Below, piece by piece: positions 1 through 14,000 of a stretch of 64,000 nt of DNA. Position numbers and translations under genes: made by a program. Position 1 is the stretch's first letter; each line of letters starts with the position of its first letter. The stretch is from Zerene cesonia (lineage: Eukaryota; Arthropoda; Insecta; Lepidoptera; Pieridae), in the NCBI RefSeq assembly GCF_012273895.1, contig NW_024045134.1, positions 2,542,001-2,606,000 on the forward strand, given 5' to 3'. The notes under the pieces are model-generated. The model was not told the origin of the DNA and searched no databases. It saw only the letters and a program-made list of their open reading frames with translations.

Positions 1-960
1 TAATAAGTCCTGTCTATAATCAAAAATAGGCAAAAGATTAGCAACTGGTTTTTAAAGTCATCCTCGTTATAAACACGTATTTTTAAAGCATCAAACACAA
101 AATAATTCAAAGCAAATTCAAAAAAATATTCTCAATAAGAAATTACTCGTATTTAATTATGTTTAAAGCTACAATATCTCCATTTTAAAACTTAATGAAC
201 CCTCAGGCGTCCGCTTTCCTTTCGAATCAAATTAATTATTTATCAAGTAATTACGAAGATAATTATAAAAGCTGTGGTATGTTAACCAGAACCAATGTGA
301 ACTCAATTTTGGAATCTTAGCTACCTACTTAGTTACGCATGAATTAAACATTACAAAATTTTATAATACATAACGTTTCCGGCATAATTTGTAGCAGGAT
401 AATTGTGTTTACATTAGGCGCGTATTTGCGAGCGGATGTTAATAAAAATAAATACAGATTAGTAATTATTCTCTATACTAGGCGGGAAGTGCTACTTAAT
501 TCTATAATGGGATCAAATTATGACAATTCCCTGTCAAACAAAAAGAATCACGTCAGTCGGTTGAAAACCCCACGGATTTATCGAGTATCAAAACTAAACA
601 AATATAAACGAAGAACCTACTTCGTTTTTGCGACGTCGGTTGAAAAAACTCAAACATACGCTTTAACTATAGACTCAACTAAATTGTCTCATTTGTTCGT
701 ATACAGAGTATACGTAAGTAAATTATTTAATGGCGATCTTAAGGATATAAATATTAAAGCTCATGAAATTATTGTATTGTTACCTATAGTTGATAAGCGT
801 ACAAAGTTTGAATTAAATCTGCCCGTTTATCGTGATTCAATATCGGGTCTAGAGGATTTGGTTACATACAAACATACAAATGAAACTAATAAAAGCGTAT
901 TAAAAATTTGTTCCTTATAATAAGAGCTATTTCCATTGATAGTAATAAAAAAAAAGAAAT
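1..960. other. AT-rich intergenic start of window with two interspersed-repeat fragments
   Basis: No gene is supported. About 480-690 matches a repeat (called C here) also seen near 4725, 7905, 21655, 26512, 31875 and 55125: a stretch of 'cacgtcagtcggttgaaaac' type followed by 'tttttgcgacgtcggttgaaaa'. About 760-895 resembles sequence near 22360-22530 (same strand) and 61600-61750 (opposite strand), sharing the 'aagcgtacaaagtttgaat' core and an 'aaaagcg' tail. A 171-codon open frame at 405-920 runs across both repeats and is therefore not called a gene. Confidence 0.6.
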
Positions 961-964
961 GTGA

Positions 965-1167
965 AGTCCCGTGTCCCCTAGTGGGGTATGGGGCAGATGA
1001 TATACATCTGTTTCACTGATCGATTTTCTTTATGGACAAGTAGGTGATCAGCCTTCTGTGTTCTGCCAGACCGAGACATTTTTTTTTTATTGTCCCCACC
1101 CAACCCGAACCCAGGACCCCTCGGTTCTACGCTCACGCGTTTACCACTGTACCAACGAGGAGCCAAG
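965..1167 (-). repeat. tRNA-derived SINE
   Basis: Read on the minus strand the element starts with a tRNA-like head: an A-box-like 'TGGTACAGTGGTAAACG' and, about 35 bases later, a B-box-like 'GGGTTCGGGTT', the two parts of an internal RNA polymerase III promoter. The ends of the head cannot pair as an acceptor stem, so it is not a functional tRNA. A short A-run follows, then a body ending in 'gacacgggacttcac'. A 62-codon frame through it is incidental. Confidence 0.65.
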
Positions 1168-2540
1168 GAAGTAGTAATAAACGTATAAAAAATTAGGTAT
1201 ATTTGTTATTATTTTGTTATGTCAGCTTCACACTATAAAAGAATTGCTATTTATAAATGATTATATATTATATTATGTCAATACATATTTTAACAAAACT
1301 CAATCACGTTTGACAATTTAAGAGCCCTATTGTTGAAAAATGTATGCTAAACGATTTTTCGAGTTTTTCAATTTAGCTGCTTTAAGCGAATGCCGATTCA
1401 AATGTAAAACAGGTACGATAAATGGCTATATTGTACAACAGCAAAAGAGCTTGCATTCAAGCACTTTAGATCCAGATATCAACCCCTGAATTCACTCGCA
1501 CATTTTCGGATCCCGTGGGATGTTTAAAGTCTATTGCGTCGCTGATTATTTAACACCCACGGCATTTATTACAATTTTAACAGTCAATGTCAATTAATTT
1601 CTCATTATTTTATTACAAACAAGGATTATTTATAAATTTTTACTTTTATGAACCGCGCGTTAAAGTGGGTTACCATTTTATATATTTAATAACATAGATA
1701 ACAAAAACGTTTCTATACAAGTCCCCTAAGGTTTAATAGCCCGAGATAAGAAATCCTCAGAGCATAATGAGAGACGTAAAATTAACACAGTTATGGAATT
1801 AAAAACTGTCAGTCTGTGTTTATTCAACAATTAAGAGGATGCTGTGTCTCGAAAGATAATTTTAATTTTTAAGACACAGTGGAAATATCTAGGCATTGTC
1901 TTAAATGAGTTTGCATTATTTTCATCTGGATTATGTTCGTTTAAGCTAATAATAAAAAAAGAAATCTTTAATTGTTTGAAAATATATGTTATATATACAT
2001 TTTTAATCTGTCAGATTAAATAGGCCTATAATATATAAATATCACTCAAAACATTATTTTTGGTAAAAACAATTTATTCTGATTCATGCTAATTTCGAGT
2101 TCTTTTTAAATATACGACATAATGGTCTCTCCGATCAGCCAAATTTAAATCAATATATGAGGATCACATAAACACATACGGTACCTACAGGCTACATGTC
2201 ACCTTAAATCAGATCCGACGTAATAGACTCGATGTGAAATAAAAAATAAATGTATCCCTCCTCTCAAACCAGTTATGCCAGTGTACATTACACCGCTCTC
2301 CAGGGTTTAGTATTGATTTCATACATCCATACATTTATTTACTTCGTTGATACTGCCTGTGCGTGTATGAATGAGTTTTTTGCTATCATGTTATTTATTA
2401 TATGAAACATAGAACTGGGATTTAATCTCTAATGAATGGATTTTTTTTATTGCGTTACAAAATACATAAAATAAAAGCGATCTAAAAACAAATCTCTCTC
2501 CTTTCTAAGCTATAAAGGTGACTGAATTTCAAGTTTAGAT
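1168..2540. other. intergenic, nothing recognised
   Basis: AT-rich sequence with no open frame of note, no splice-flanked GC-rich segment and no repeat that recurs clearly elsewhere in the window. Confidence 0.5.
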
Positions 2541-2544
2541 TTTA

Positions 2545-2742
2545 CTAGCTGCGCCCCGCGGTTTCACCCGCGTAAGTCCGTATCCCGTAGGAATATCGGG
2601 ATAAAAAGTTGCCTATATGTTATTCCAGTTGTCCAGCTGTCTATGTACCAAATTTCATTGCAATCGGTACAGTAGTTTTTGCATGAAAGAGCAACAAACA
2701 CACACACATCCTTACAAACTTTCGCATTTATTATTAGTAGGA
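2545..2742 (-). mobile_element. Lep1-type non-autonomous Helitron
   Basis: Full-length copy on the minus strand: TCCTAATAATA start near 2742, the conserved 'GTTGCTCTTTCATGCAAAAA' middle, a GC-rich 3' hairpin (CGCGGGTGAAACCGCGGGG) and a CTAG terminus at 2545. Helitrons insert between A and T without target duplication; here the right side is followed by a second 'attagtaggat'. Family assignment follows the published lepidopteran Lep1 structure; membership is inferred from the termini. Confidence 0.75.
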
Positions 2743-3614
2743 TTAGTAGGATGAAAGATTTTAGTTTTACGCCCACGCTTTTTCGATTATTGAACCAATG
2801 ATGCGGTCAGAGTGAATTTAAAATATTCAGCGCGGAGGCAAATAGACCTACTTTATATGTAGAATGCAGAATCAACAGCGCTATGGGTCAACTAGCATGG
2901 CATATAAAGCCGAGCCTGGACCTTTTCACAGCCAACACACAACAGCAGCGTAATTAATAATTAACGTTATTTCTTTTCTTCTTAAATTGTCGTGTCTGTG
3001 TCTATGTTTTTTTCTTATTTTCTTCTGTAAAAGGTTCAGTGTTTTGCCTTTTTTGTTTGTTGGTGTGTGTGTTCTTGTGTGTGAATAAATGTATGTCTAT
3101 GTCTGTGTCTTTATGTTATTAAGCTCTTTATTTATTAATGCAATAATGATTCCAATTTGTAAAACAAATACAACAATATAGGTATTATATATTAAAAGAA
3201 TTGTGAATTCTGTAATAATTGGGAAAATTAATTTGATAAAGACTAATTTAACATTCAAACGAACCATTTGACCTTTAATACCAAGTATTACAGATATTTT
3301 GTAGGCAAGAAATTATTGTCCGTAGACACTTCCAACCTATTTCGGGACAGTTTCATTTCAAAATTAAGTTAAGCCATGAACAAGATTAATCCTACGGGTA
3401 TATAACTCTGTAGATATATTAAGTAAAGGACCGTTTTCGTGTAGTTAGATAATTAAAGAATAAAAATTTAATTATAAGGAACCAAAATTTGCTAATAGAA
3501 TTTATAATAATGTGACACAATATAATTTACGAATGTAGTTTTATTTGTATCTACAGTACCCATTGGGGCCCCGCTAGGAGCATCAGTGTTATAAAATTCC
3601 ATTTACCATACTTA

Positions 3615-3940
3615 TTTTGCATAATCATCATCATCATCATCAGCCCATATATGTTCCCACTGCTGGGACACAGGCCTCCTATGAGGGTTCAGGCCATAAT
3701 CCACCACGCTGGCCAAGTGCGGGTTGGCAGATGTCACATGTCGTCGAACTTTTTGATTCTTGGACATGCCGGTTTCCTCACGATGTTTTCCTTCACCGTT
3801 TTAAGCAGTGGTGATGTTATTCACATGTGCAAATAAATTGAAAAATCAATTTATTTCCCGCGCGCTCGCCCGGTCTCGAACCCCGACTTATCGATTTTGA
3901 AGTCCGAGGTTCTCACCACTGAGCCACCACTGCTTTTTTT
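3615..3940 (-). repeat. Retroposon family A, tRNA-like head and GAT-rich tail
   Basis: On the minus strand it begins with a tRNA-like head (A-box-like 'TGGCTCAGTGGTGAGAA', B-box-like 'GGGTTCGAGACC'), continues through 'aacatcgtgaggaaaccggc' and ends in 'gtgggaacatatatgggctg' followed by (GAT)n. Copies occur at 27220-27500, 29290-29920 (interrupted) and 56485-56790. The head suggests a SINE transcribed by polymerase III; the GAT tail suggests mobilisation by a LINE with a short-repeat tail. Confidence 0.7.
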
Positions 3941-4984
3941 ATTTTGCATAATACCTGTCTCTTAATACTTTGTTAATATCCCTATCGAATGAGACAATAT
4001 GAGGTGGTATAAGTTTTCCATAGACCATTACGTAAAAAAAACCTTAACAACAAAAAAATAACGAAAAAAATTTGTAATTTTGTGAATTTTTTATAAAACT
4101 GTAGCTTCGCACAACGAACATTTACCGCTCCGCTAGTGCACATTGTGTCTATGCGAACATAATCTTAAGCGTAAGTGCGCGTGCGGGTGGCACAGGTCGG
4201 AAGATTCGCAGTCAGGGCTGTCCACATAGAGTTTCAAAAAAAAATGTGTCCAGATTGTATGAGTACATATTTTCTATGTGATCAGCGTATGCTAAAGTAT
4301 AATTTCCATTGAACATAGTGGGACACTGTGTTGTTTCTATTGTTTCAATCATGCAAAAACGACTGACCAGATTGCGATGAAATTTTGGTGATTGGTGAAT
4401 CAATCACTTTTCGGGGCGAGCGGCTACTTCACAACTCTTTCAATATAAAAAGGAATCTTAAAGCTATGAAAATAAAACACAAATTCCAGTGCACTCCGTA
4501 TATTAAACACATCCCTAATTAGACGAGTCGTCAGCTAATTATTGTAACAGCAACTATTTGTTCAATTCCTCGACCTCTTTATAACCGAATTACTTAACGC
4601 TATTCACATAAAAGGCAATGTACACGGTATCGTCACTGATAATAGATAAATGTTACCACCTCCTGTACTATAATAAATAGCTAAATAATTATTTCCACAA
4701 AAAAGGTCACCTAGAGTGGTATATTCCAATTTATAAAATGGGACAAATGGCAACAATTTCTTATAAACACAAGCACAAAAAGAATCACGTCTATCGGTTG
4801 GAAACCCACGGAGATGTCGAGAAACAAAAAACACAGCCGAATTGAGAACCTGTTTGTTTTTGAGAACTTCGGTCAAAAACTGATATAATTACAAAAACGA
4901 CCAAGAGACTATAAACCCAATTATGTAACTTATATACTTACGGTAAGAAAGAAAACAAATAGTTAGGTATTAAAAATTTATCGC
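3941..4984. other. intergenic with a repeat C fragment
   Basis: No gene seen. About 4725-4880 is a repeat C copy ('aagaatcacgtctatcggtt', then 'gagaacttcggtcaaaa'). The 90-codon minus frame at 4604-4876 lies largely in it and is not credible. Confidence 0.5.
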
Positions 4985-5135
4985 GGACGAATTATGACCA
5001 GCTCCCGTGGCCCCTTCACTTAAGCGGCTCGACGGAACACAGTGGGGTTTTGGTCGGTAGGAATCCGACGTAACCCACGGCATTTTCCCCAGAGGCCGTG
5101 GGTATCTATGTAAGATTTCCCCACATAAAGAAAAA
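4985..5135 (-). repeat. Retroposon fragment
   Basis: A GC-richer block in AT-rich DNA containing 'ggaatccgacgtaacccac' and an imperfect palindrome 'cccacggcatt...ggccgtgggt'. The composition and abrupt edges look like a short interspersed element; I recall similar sequence in lepidopteran genomes but cannot name the family. Confidence 0.4.
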
Positions 5136-5477
5136 GGTATTAAAAATTTATCTTTATAAGTTTTGGGGTCATTTTTTAAAACGGTTAGGCCGATTATAAC
5201 GGGGTTTACTGAAAATGACCTGATGCTATAAGCCTACTCATATTCATTATATAAATCTTGATAGAAAACGGTAAGTTAAACCAATTTCTATATACTCATT
5301 ATAATGACCGGGTAAACACAGTAATAAATTTTAATGTTGTATCACAAGATATTTAGTTTATAAGTTTTTTTTTTGTTTCAATTGGGCTGACATAAACAAT
5401 AGTTTAAAAGCCTTCTAAATAAATGATATAAAAAAAAAGATTTATTCTTAGATCTGTAAATGTTATGCTTTTTTTTA

Positions 5478-5570
5478 TATCACAGTCGGCAATGAAGCTG
5501 GTGGGTCGCCTGGTGGTAAGCGCTACGACCGCCCATGAACATTTTGAGAGGCGTAAGGTCAAAGCATATT
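5478..5570 (-). repeat. Retroposon family B, 3' end
   Basis: Begins with a T-run on the plus strand (the poly(A) tail of a minus-strand element) followed by 'cggcaatgaagctggtgggtcgcctggtggtaagcgc', the 3' end of family B. Longer copies are at 19441-19780, 29412-29762, 40035-40365 and 41365-41660. Confidence 0.65.
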
Positions 5571-8500
5571 ATCAAACCTACATTCAACGAACGGTTACCT
5601 ATTAGGTAACCCAGGGAGGGTTTTATCACAATATCTATAACTTAATTGTTTCAATTCATAGAAGAGTAAAATGTAACTAAATTAACCCACGTTATCTCAG
5701 AAATAGAGAGGTCAGGCCGCTACGAAACTAGACTAGACTGTCTTCAATATGCTTTTAGATCGTCAAAATACAAAACAGTTTCTACAGAGATGAGCCGAAC
5801 TCTGTAGTTACTCCTTTAAAATCACGTCTAAACATATCACATTTTGATTCTGTATAGTATACCAACCATAATTTCAACTCGAAAATCTGAGGAAACCAGT
5901 GTAAACTCGTTCAACGCAGACATAAATGTGTGTTTTTTAATGTGTCATGAAATTTATAATAAAAGATATCTTTAAATTCAATGAAATTAATTTTGAAATA
6001 TATGTATTAACATACTATTTTTAAATATTAACAGTAATGTGTAATTCTATATATTTTATTATAGATATTCCGTTTTTGCAGTATTAACTTAAGACCATAC
6101 GGAATCGATTCTATACCTACAACAAAATCATCTACAAATTAAAAAAATATGTATACCTGTGTTTCTTAAATATTCCCTTTCCTCTCCATATTCAATTCTA
6201 AAAAAAATTATAGATCATATAAAAACAGACATAAATATAAGATGACAATTTCTACTATTGAACCATACGGCGTACATTGCTGTTTATGCAGTAGTGTCTG
6301 GAAGCCATCCAATCTATACATCTATATATTCATAACCAGGAGGTAATGAATAAATGAAATAAGTTGTTTTATTTCTTAACCAAATAAACGGATACCTATA
6401 TTTTAAATTGTTTGTGTTAAGACAGTGATCCTTAATTGAATTCCGTTAATGTCAGTATTTCCAATTAATTATTTTGAGATTATTTTCAGATTTAATAAAT
6501 CGCTCGAACAAGTTGAATTCAACACAATTAAACTAAGATTTAATTCTTTATTTCTTATAATTTAGCCAGAACTTTACGGCAGATTTTTGACACAGTCATT
6601 GTGGATTAGCGTTAGCTCTCATAATTTATATCCTAAAACAATTATATATCGGCTTCCAGTCAATACCTAGGTACTTAAAATCTACAGCATTTGGTACCAA
6701 AGTGTAATCATCAGCCTTTAACGTGATTGTACATTAGCTTTCGACTACGACACGACATCGTAACGACATTATTTAAACTTATATCTATTCACTTAAGCGC
6801 TGTCAAATCTATCTTATAATATCTTAGTTCTGTACCTGAGCATGTTTTATGTTATCATTAAATGATACAAAAATATGGGGTTATAGGAGCGATCTAAGTA
6901 TACCTAAGTAATATAATGCCTGTTTATCATTTTCTGTCTCTTTCTATTGCTTAGAAAAACTGTTGGTTAGAGTGAGAAGGATTGCTTATCATCGGTTATA
7001 AGACTTAATTTTAATGGGACATAGGAGTGATCAACTATTAAATGAAAAAATTGTCATAAAAATATGTACAGTGGAATTCAAAACTCCCTTTTATTTTAAG
7101 TCGGATGATAAGAGCTGAAATCTTGTATTAAGAGGACGTCTATTAATATTACTAGGCCTAAAAGTGAAGTGAAATTCATCATTAAAATTTATTCTGATAA
7201 AAATGCCGTTTCATTATCATTTGATTCTACGTTGCAACTTATTCTGTTAAATAAATTGTTTTTAAATCAAAAAATCAACTTTAAATACATAAATAATATT
7301 ATGAGCGCTATCCTTTCATCTATTTGAAGTTCAGAGCCAACTAAGTAGTTTGCATATAGATACTACTTACAAGTATCTCACTACTTTCTACCTATCTACT
7401 CAGATCTTATTCTGATGATAATGGGACTACCTCTTGACTATAACCCTTTTAAACTAACCAAACATATTTTAAATCGATTCACCATTAAATCGAAATATTT
7501 TTTGACAATCCGACATATATACTAAAAATAGAACCTCTTCCTTTATGTTTTAGAAGTCGGTTAAAAGACCTTTTTATAGATCTTTTTTTTTATACTGTTC
7601 TGTGTTTATCTATTTCTATTCATCAAGTTATTTGCAGTACTCTCGTCTCAGTTGTAGGTACATCCTTCTCGCTCTAACAATTGCCATTTCAACGTAATAG
7701 AAAGAGACAGATAAATTAATCTTATAAGATACGTGGTATGTGTATACGAAATGTTTCCGAAGGGATTCGAACCCACTATCTGGTCACAATTAATCACACA
7801 TTTATATTAGTAACTAGATGCTATAATACAGCTAACGACAAATTATATAAAAAATTGAAAATTACAATTATTTTTAATAAATAACTAAACTGCCTTCAAA
7901 TTATTAGAACTAGACCAAATTTAAATCCATGGGAGACACCGGCTTTCAAATAAAAAAAGAATCATAAAATTCGGTTAACACAGTGAAAAGTTATGAGGTA
8001 ATAAACACAAATAGACATAAAAAATACAGTAGAATCGAAAATCTCCCCTTTTTTTGAATTCGGTTGAAAAAAAACAGGAAATAAATTGAAAAATAATATA
8101 TATTAACTAAAAATAACATAAACATGGAATATAACAAATTAATATTTTTAATTTTGTGTTGTGCTTTATTGATTCCGGATTGCGGGTAGTTTCAAAAACA
8201 TATATAAATATTTAAGATTATTATTAAATTATTCTATTTCACCCAATAACTTTATAAACGATATAATCTACAGTTTCAATTATATTTTTCATGATTTTAA
8301 AGAGAAATTATCTAAATAAAAATCTCTGTTTTGTAACAACCCGAAATACGTAACTACCCTCAAGCACGATAGAATTATACTTTGGTGTATTCAGTACTTA
8401 ATATAAGTGATTAATCTATAACATTTTTAATAATTGCCTTAAACATACTCTACCAAAAAAACAATTAACAAAACTCCTTATCTAAACATTCAACTACAAC

Positions 8501-8790
8501 ACACAAAAACAGCATCAAAATTTGTGCATCATATGCGATAATCTTTGGGGGTATATAATATTTAGGCTATGAAAATTAAATAAACTTACCTAATAAAATA
8601 CATCTGTTATGCTCAAAGCATTACAAAGATCCATTAAATAGCATTATCTTAACAAGTATGTACTCGGGTTTCGCCTTACAGACTGACACTCGGTTGTGAC
8701 GTCATACCTCGTGCTGTCTCTGTCTTTCGTACAGCGAGTGACAGGGACAGTATGAGATACATTTTTAAGCGTGTATCTAATATATTTATA
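5571..8790. other. intergenic, AT-rich, few recognisable repeats
   Basis: No exon-like segment was found. About 7740-7850 carries, on the minus strand, 'gtgggttcgaatccc' preceded about 55 bases upstream by a weak A-box-like run, consistent with a decayed tRNA-derived SINE head. About 7905-8075 is a repeat C copy ('actagaccaaatttaaatcc'). The remainder shows nothing I can identify. Confidence 0.5.
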
Positions 8791-9187
8791 CAGGGTGTCC
8801 CACTCATAGTGTACTATGCTCGACGAAACTTAGTTTTTAATACACTGAATACGTAAAAATGATTAATTATTATTGATTTTGAAAGGATGTTTTTCCTATT
8901 ATATGAAGTCTTAAAAATCTATGTGTACACCCCTAACTGGCCACCAGTTCACTTTTGCTACCCGCACGCACTCTTACATAAAAGATTGTGTTTTCAGAGG
9001 CGCAAGCCCATATTAGCCTAGTAGTATATGCCGGTTGAGAGAAACCAGCGATTTAAATACATTTTAAGAAAAAAATCTAATAAGACATTTTGTACGTCGC
9101 TTTGCTGTTTAAGTATTTTTTCCGCAATCAGTTTTTGCAAAATTAAAAGTACCATTGAGCATAGTAAACTAACGGTGGAACACCCTG
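8791..9187. mobile_element. TIR element (mariner-like MITE)
   Basis: Terminal inverted repeats CAGGGTGTCCCAC and GTGGAACACCCTG bound a 397-bp element without coding capacity, with TA directly outside both ends, the target duplication expected for Tc1/mariner insertions. A decayed relative is at about 37385-37875, sharing for instance the run 'taactggc...acccgc...cactt/cgcacgc'. Superfamily assignment rests only on TIR and TA. Confidence 0.7.
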
Positions 9188-10613
9188 TATAACAAAATAA
9201 TTCCTATAATATTCTTTACTATTGGAAGAGTTTTAGTTCGTGTCGTTCTATATTAAAATATATTCATACGTGAGGGGACTACAAGAGTTAAAATGACGCA
9301 CGCACACATTTATACAGTCAACGAATCAGCGCTCTCGGCCGGCTGTGTCGGCACACAGCCGCACGCACACATGTATATATAAGATCGCTGAAATATATGA
9401 ATATGCGATTCGCTTAAAATCTATTGATTGCATTGAAAAATTAAATCACTATTAAATTGCTATATTGCTTGAGGAATAATTTGACAAAACACCACAATGA
9501 TTGCCCGTATATTAGCATAGTTTATATTGAATAATGTAAATGTTTATAGATAGAGGTGATATTCATCCAATGTATCAAATTTATGTAACACACAATCAAA
9601 TTACCATACATCCGGTAGTATATCACACATTTATCTGTTTTGTTCTACAGTGGATGTTGGATGATATTAAGGCTCTTTACAGACGTTTTAGGTTATGCAG
9701 TCCCCTCAAGTATATATAATTATATGCTTATTTTTACTCAAAAAATTGGATTCCGTAATTCATTTTAGATCTATCAAATAACTATATGAATATCGACAAT
9801 TTTTTATCGTTTAAGCATTTTTATACTTTCCTATATATTTAAATAAAAGAAAATAAACACATTACGAAAAATCCCAATAAGTTTGCGTAATAGTGACTGA
9901 CACAAACCAATATGGCCGTAAATTTTATAATCTATGGTCTAGCTAGTGATGTGCCACACGCAATCTTCTCTAGAAGATTGTTCCGATTATTACGATTACA
10001 TAATTATTTTTAGCACATATCATATTGACTTAATAAATCACACGCTTAGGGCCCATTCACATATAAGTCTTTGAATGTAATTAAACGCACGCGTGAATGT
10101 ACCCTAACGTGTGTAACTAGATGGTTCTCTTTATTATATATATTTCGATACCATAAATGCAACTAAAATACTGAACGTGAAGCGAATGTTTCTTAATGGA
10201 ATCGTCCGGCACGCGCTAAATACATTAGAAGGTTCATGGAACCTTGCATTTTTATTATTAAAATTATTAGAAGCGTATATACCAAGTTTTTTTTTTTCAT
10301 TTCACAATATGTACTGATTTTATAAAGACGATAATATGTTAATGTCACGCCGAAATCGACGAATGGAATTAGATGAAACTGAACACGAAGATAGATTATA
10401 TAATCTGGATGTTATTCGTGATTCAACCATCAATAAGGAACAATGGATATACCATAACCATTCTCATACTGAGAAATTTTGAAATTTCATTCTCATACTG
10501 TTATACATAATTATATCTTAATAATCTTAATATTCTATAATCATTCATTAAACATATTATCGTCTAATGTTAGGTCAGGACTAGACTAAATTTAAATGGG
10601 ACCATATTTCAAA
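9188..10613. other. intergenic, nothing recognised
   Basis: AT-rich sequence. The segment 9300-9375 is locally GC-richer ('ctctcggccggctgtgtcgg') but has no frame or splice context. No gene or clear repeat is supported. Confidence 0.45.
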
Positions 10614-10765
10614 CTAGCGGTCCGCCCTGGCTTCGCCCGTGGCATAGCCTTCCTCAATAAATGGGCTCTAAAAAATCTAACATTAAAATAATTTTACAAA
10701 TCGGACCAATAGTTCCTGAGATTAGAACAAACAAACTCTTCAGCTTTATAATATTAGCATAGATA
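10614..10765 (-). mobile_element. Helitron-like element, second family
   Basis: Minus-strand element with a 'gggcgaagccagggcggaccgctag' type 3' end at 10614 and a body containing 'ggaactattggtccgattt' like sequence. It matches the plus-strand element at 38840-39003, which ends 'gaagccggggcggacccgctag'. Termini fit non-autonomous Helitrons. Confidence 0.55.
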
Positions 10766-11062
10766 AAACAAAGATAAATTACCCAGTTATAAGACAACAA
10801 AAACTATAGTCGATTTGATGACCAGCTCTCTTTACAAGTCGGTTAAAAATAATACAACCAACACAATATATACTTTTTCTTTCTCTCTCTTATCCTTTCT
10901 CTCTCTTATATTATATGAGAACAGTCTTAAACCCGCGTAAGCTATACTTCCACTTTTATAATGTTGGCAAAATATATATTATTTGTTCATTCCAAACTTT
11001 GTAACATTAAGCTACCCAACAAAGATTCGAAACGCGCGCCGGCCACACAGCTACCTGGGTAT

Positions 11063-14000
11063 CTATAGGATTTGGCATTTACATGAGAACTTCCTGCGGC
11101 GCCGCTGCTTCTCCTCCTGCTGCGGGTGATTGCGTATGATGCGGACCAGCTGCGAAACAGACACACACTTTATTGAAGTGAAACTTCTTTAGAGACGTTG
11201 CGATTTCAAACGTGATGCAACGGAAAAAACGACAGATGAGAGACGCAAATACAAAAATGTGTAGAATGAAGCCGGCAAAGAATGAGACAGAAATATACTC
11301 TTTTAAATTTTATATATATTCATCTCATTCTTTTGTCGATTTACTGAAGTTTCACTTCTATCGTGTGTGAATCGCATACACACCTTTTTTTTTTACGGAA
11401 CACAAAAAGGACAGCTATTGACATAACTCCAGCGCCGTGAGACTCATGTAATATTTATTATATCATGTAATATGTGATTAATAAAAGTAGGAAACCTTTA
11501 AACGACCCGTCAAAAACAAGAACAACAAGGAGAACAATGTGAACAAGAAGAACTATATGAACAAAATGAACAAAGTGAACATTATGAACAACAAGAACAA
11601 TGTTAACTAGGTGAACAAAAAGGACAAGGAGTTGCCTTGTGTTCTGTTAAAGTCGTCGTGTACATAAACCTCTCACCTCGTGAAAAGCCGCATCTATATT
11701 GAGCGGCGGCTCCTTCGCGCTCGTCTCGATGTAGGGCGCGGAGAGCGCGCGCGCCAGCTCGCGGCCCGCCTCCTCGCTCACCACGCGAGAGTGCACCAGA
11801 TCCACCTGGAAATAGGGGTTACAATTCCATGTAGAATATCTGATTTTAGCTTGAAACGCCAACAATCTGTAGATGGAGACTCGTATACATTTTCTCACCA
11901 TTCCCAGTCTATTCCTTTAGTCCATCATCAATCCTTTCCTTATTCTCTACCACATTAAAACGGGTAATGCTGTAAATACAGCACCCCTTGCTCTGTGGTA
12001 ATTGCTTACCATCAGACAAACCATCAGCTCAGTTGTCAGCAATTATATAGAAGAAAACCTTATCACTACCGTTTTCCCAGCACCAAAACACACCTTATTA
12101 GCAGCGATCAGCATCGGGTAAGTCTCCCGGTCCTTGACCCTCAGTATCTGCGTGTGGAAGTGGCGGATGTTCTCGAAACTCTGCTTGTCGGTGACCGAGT
12201 AGACGAGCAGGAACCCGTCGCCCTTGCGCATGTACTGTTCGCGCATCGCGCTGAACTCTTCTTGCCCGGCTGTGTCCAGTACTGAAAAATTTTATAAAAC
12301 TTTAAATAATCTATCTTATACCTATCTTTTATGATTATTTTTCCTATTCTGCATTGCCAATGAGTAACTGACTACATATCACTCTTTGTTGGGATAAGTG
12401 GCATCTTTATTTGCTGGCCAAGACTCTTCGAAGTCAATTAGTAAGTAAGTTAGTAACTAGTAAGAAATTAATTAATTTTTTATTTTTTAATCGTTTAGCT
12501 CCAGCCAATAGCTTTGGTGTTGCATGCATATAGCCTATGGGACTCAGGAGTCACATACATGTCCATTGCTGTAAGAATCTTTTGAATTGGTCCAGTAATT
12601 CCTGATATTAGTTTCAATCAATCAACCAAACAAACTCCTCAGCTCCAGATTTTATATGTACAAAACAAAGCATTCCGATACATTGTCACCAATATAAATA
12701 CAAAAACCTCAGTACAATTTTTTAATTAATAAAATAAACACCGCACAAAGTACATACCATCCAATATACACCATTGTCCGTCAACCTCCGTGTGCTGTAT
12801 GTACGAATCCTCAATGGTCGGGTCATAGTCCGTCACAAAGAGCTTTTGAAAGAACTGAATTGTGATCGCGCTCTTGCCGACACCACCATCACCCACCACT
12901 ACCAATTTCACCTGCAATGCACATGTAAATTAATATACAAGCTGTTGTTCCTCCAGCTTCCGTAACAAAGGGGTAAACGGGATCCTATTACTGAAACGTT
13001 GCTGTCTGTCACCAGGCTATTGCATGATCCATGGTAGTTAGAAAATTTAAGTGTCAATTTGATATTTTTAGAGATGGTGTTATTGCAGGTATAACATATA
13101 ATCATAAAAAATCAAGGCAAAACAATGGTACGCACGGATTAAAATTAAATGGGTGATTTTCATGCAGTTGCTCTCTAGCTTACTTTAACGGAACTATTGC
13201 ATGTAGCGAGTCCAACTAGCTCTTTTACTGAAATTATCTTGTGGGTCAGTTATTGTGACATATAAGGCTACCTATATAATTATTAACAAAAACATGTGTA
13301 GCTCTCTTGGTATGAAAATTGTTTATTTAGTGGATAGCTTTATCTATATATATTTTTATATTGAGCCAATTGAAAACCTGTAATCTTATATTATCATTAG
13401 AAATACATGTATAGTTAGTTACCTAAGTTTACTCATTGTATGTTTGGGTACAGTTTAAAGTGTTACACAGTACACACATGCATATATACAAACTAAGGTA
13501 AACAGTATAAAATACATCTGAAAGGGTACTCTAGTCAACAACAGATTGCTACACCACGTCTATAAAACATATCAAATCAGGTCAAGCCAACAAGAGACAT
13601 TTTAAAATTATAATAAACATACACAATCACACTCCCTGAATATAGACATCAGTGAGGAAGCTAAATCTGTAAGCAAATCAAATTTAAACTGCTTGATTTA
13701 GTTAAGTAAATAAAAGCTGCTAAAATGAGCTAGTGGCAATAATGATTTTGATAAATGGTTAAGCTCAATTAGTACTTATGCAATGAGCTTTTAATGCCTT
13801 ATCTAAAACTAAGACTGATTTATTAAACTAATATTGATACCTTATATATAATAATATATATTAGATTTTGGTTTAAATATAGGCATGTGAGGATTTTTAA
13901 AATATTATGGGTAAATTTCAAAACATTCTATTAAAACATATTAAAATTAGCACAATTTTGTATATATGCAGTAATATGTACATAATTAATAATGCTAATA

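Noticed and set aside
405..920. 171-codon plus-strand open frame
   Set aside because: It runs through two interspersed repeats that recur elsewhere in the window in both orientations; composition is AT-driven and no family is recognisable.
978..1166. 62-codon minus frame and possible tRNA
   Set aside because: The sequence is a tRNA-derived SINE: A- and B-box-like parts are present but the acceptor stem does not pair.
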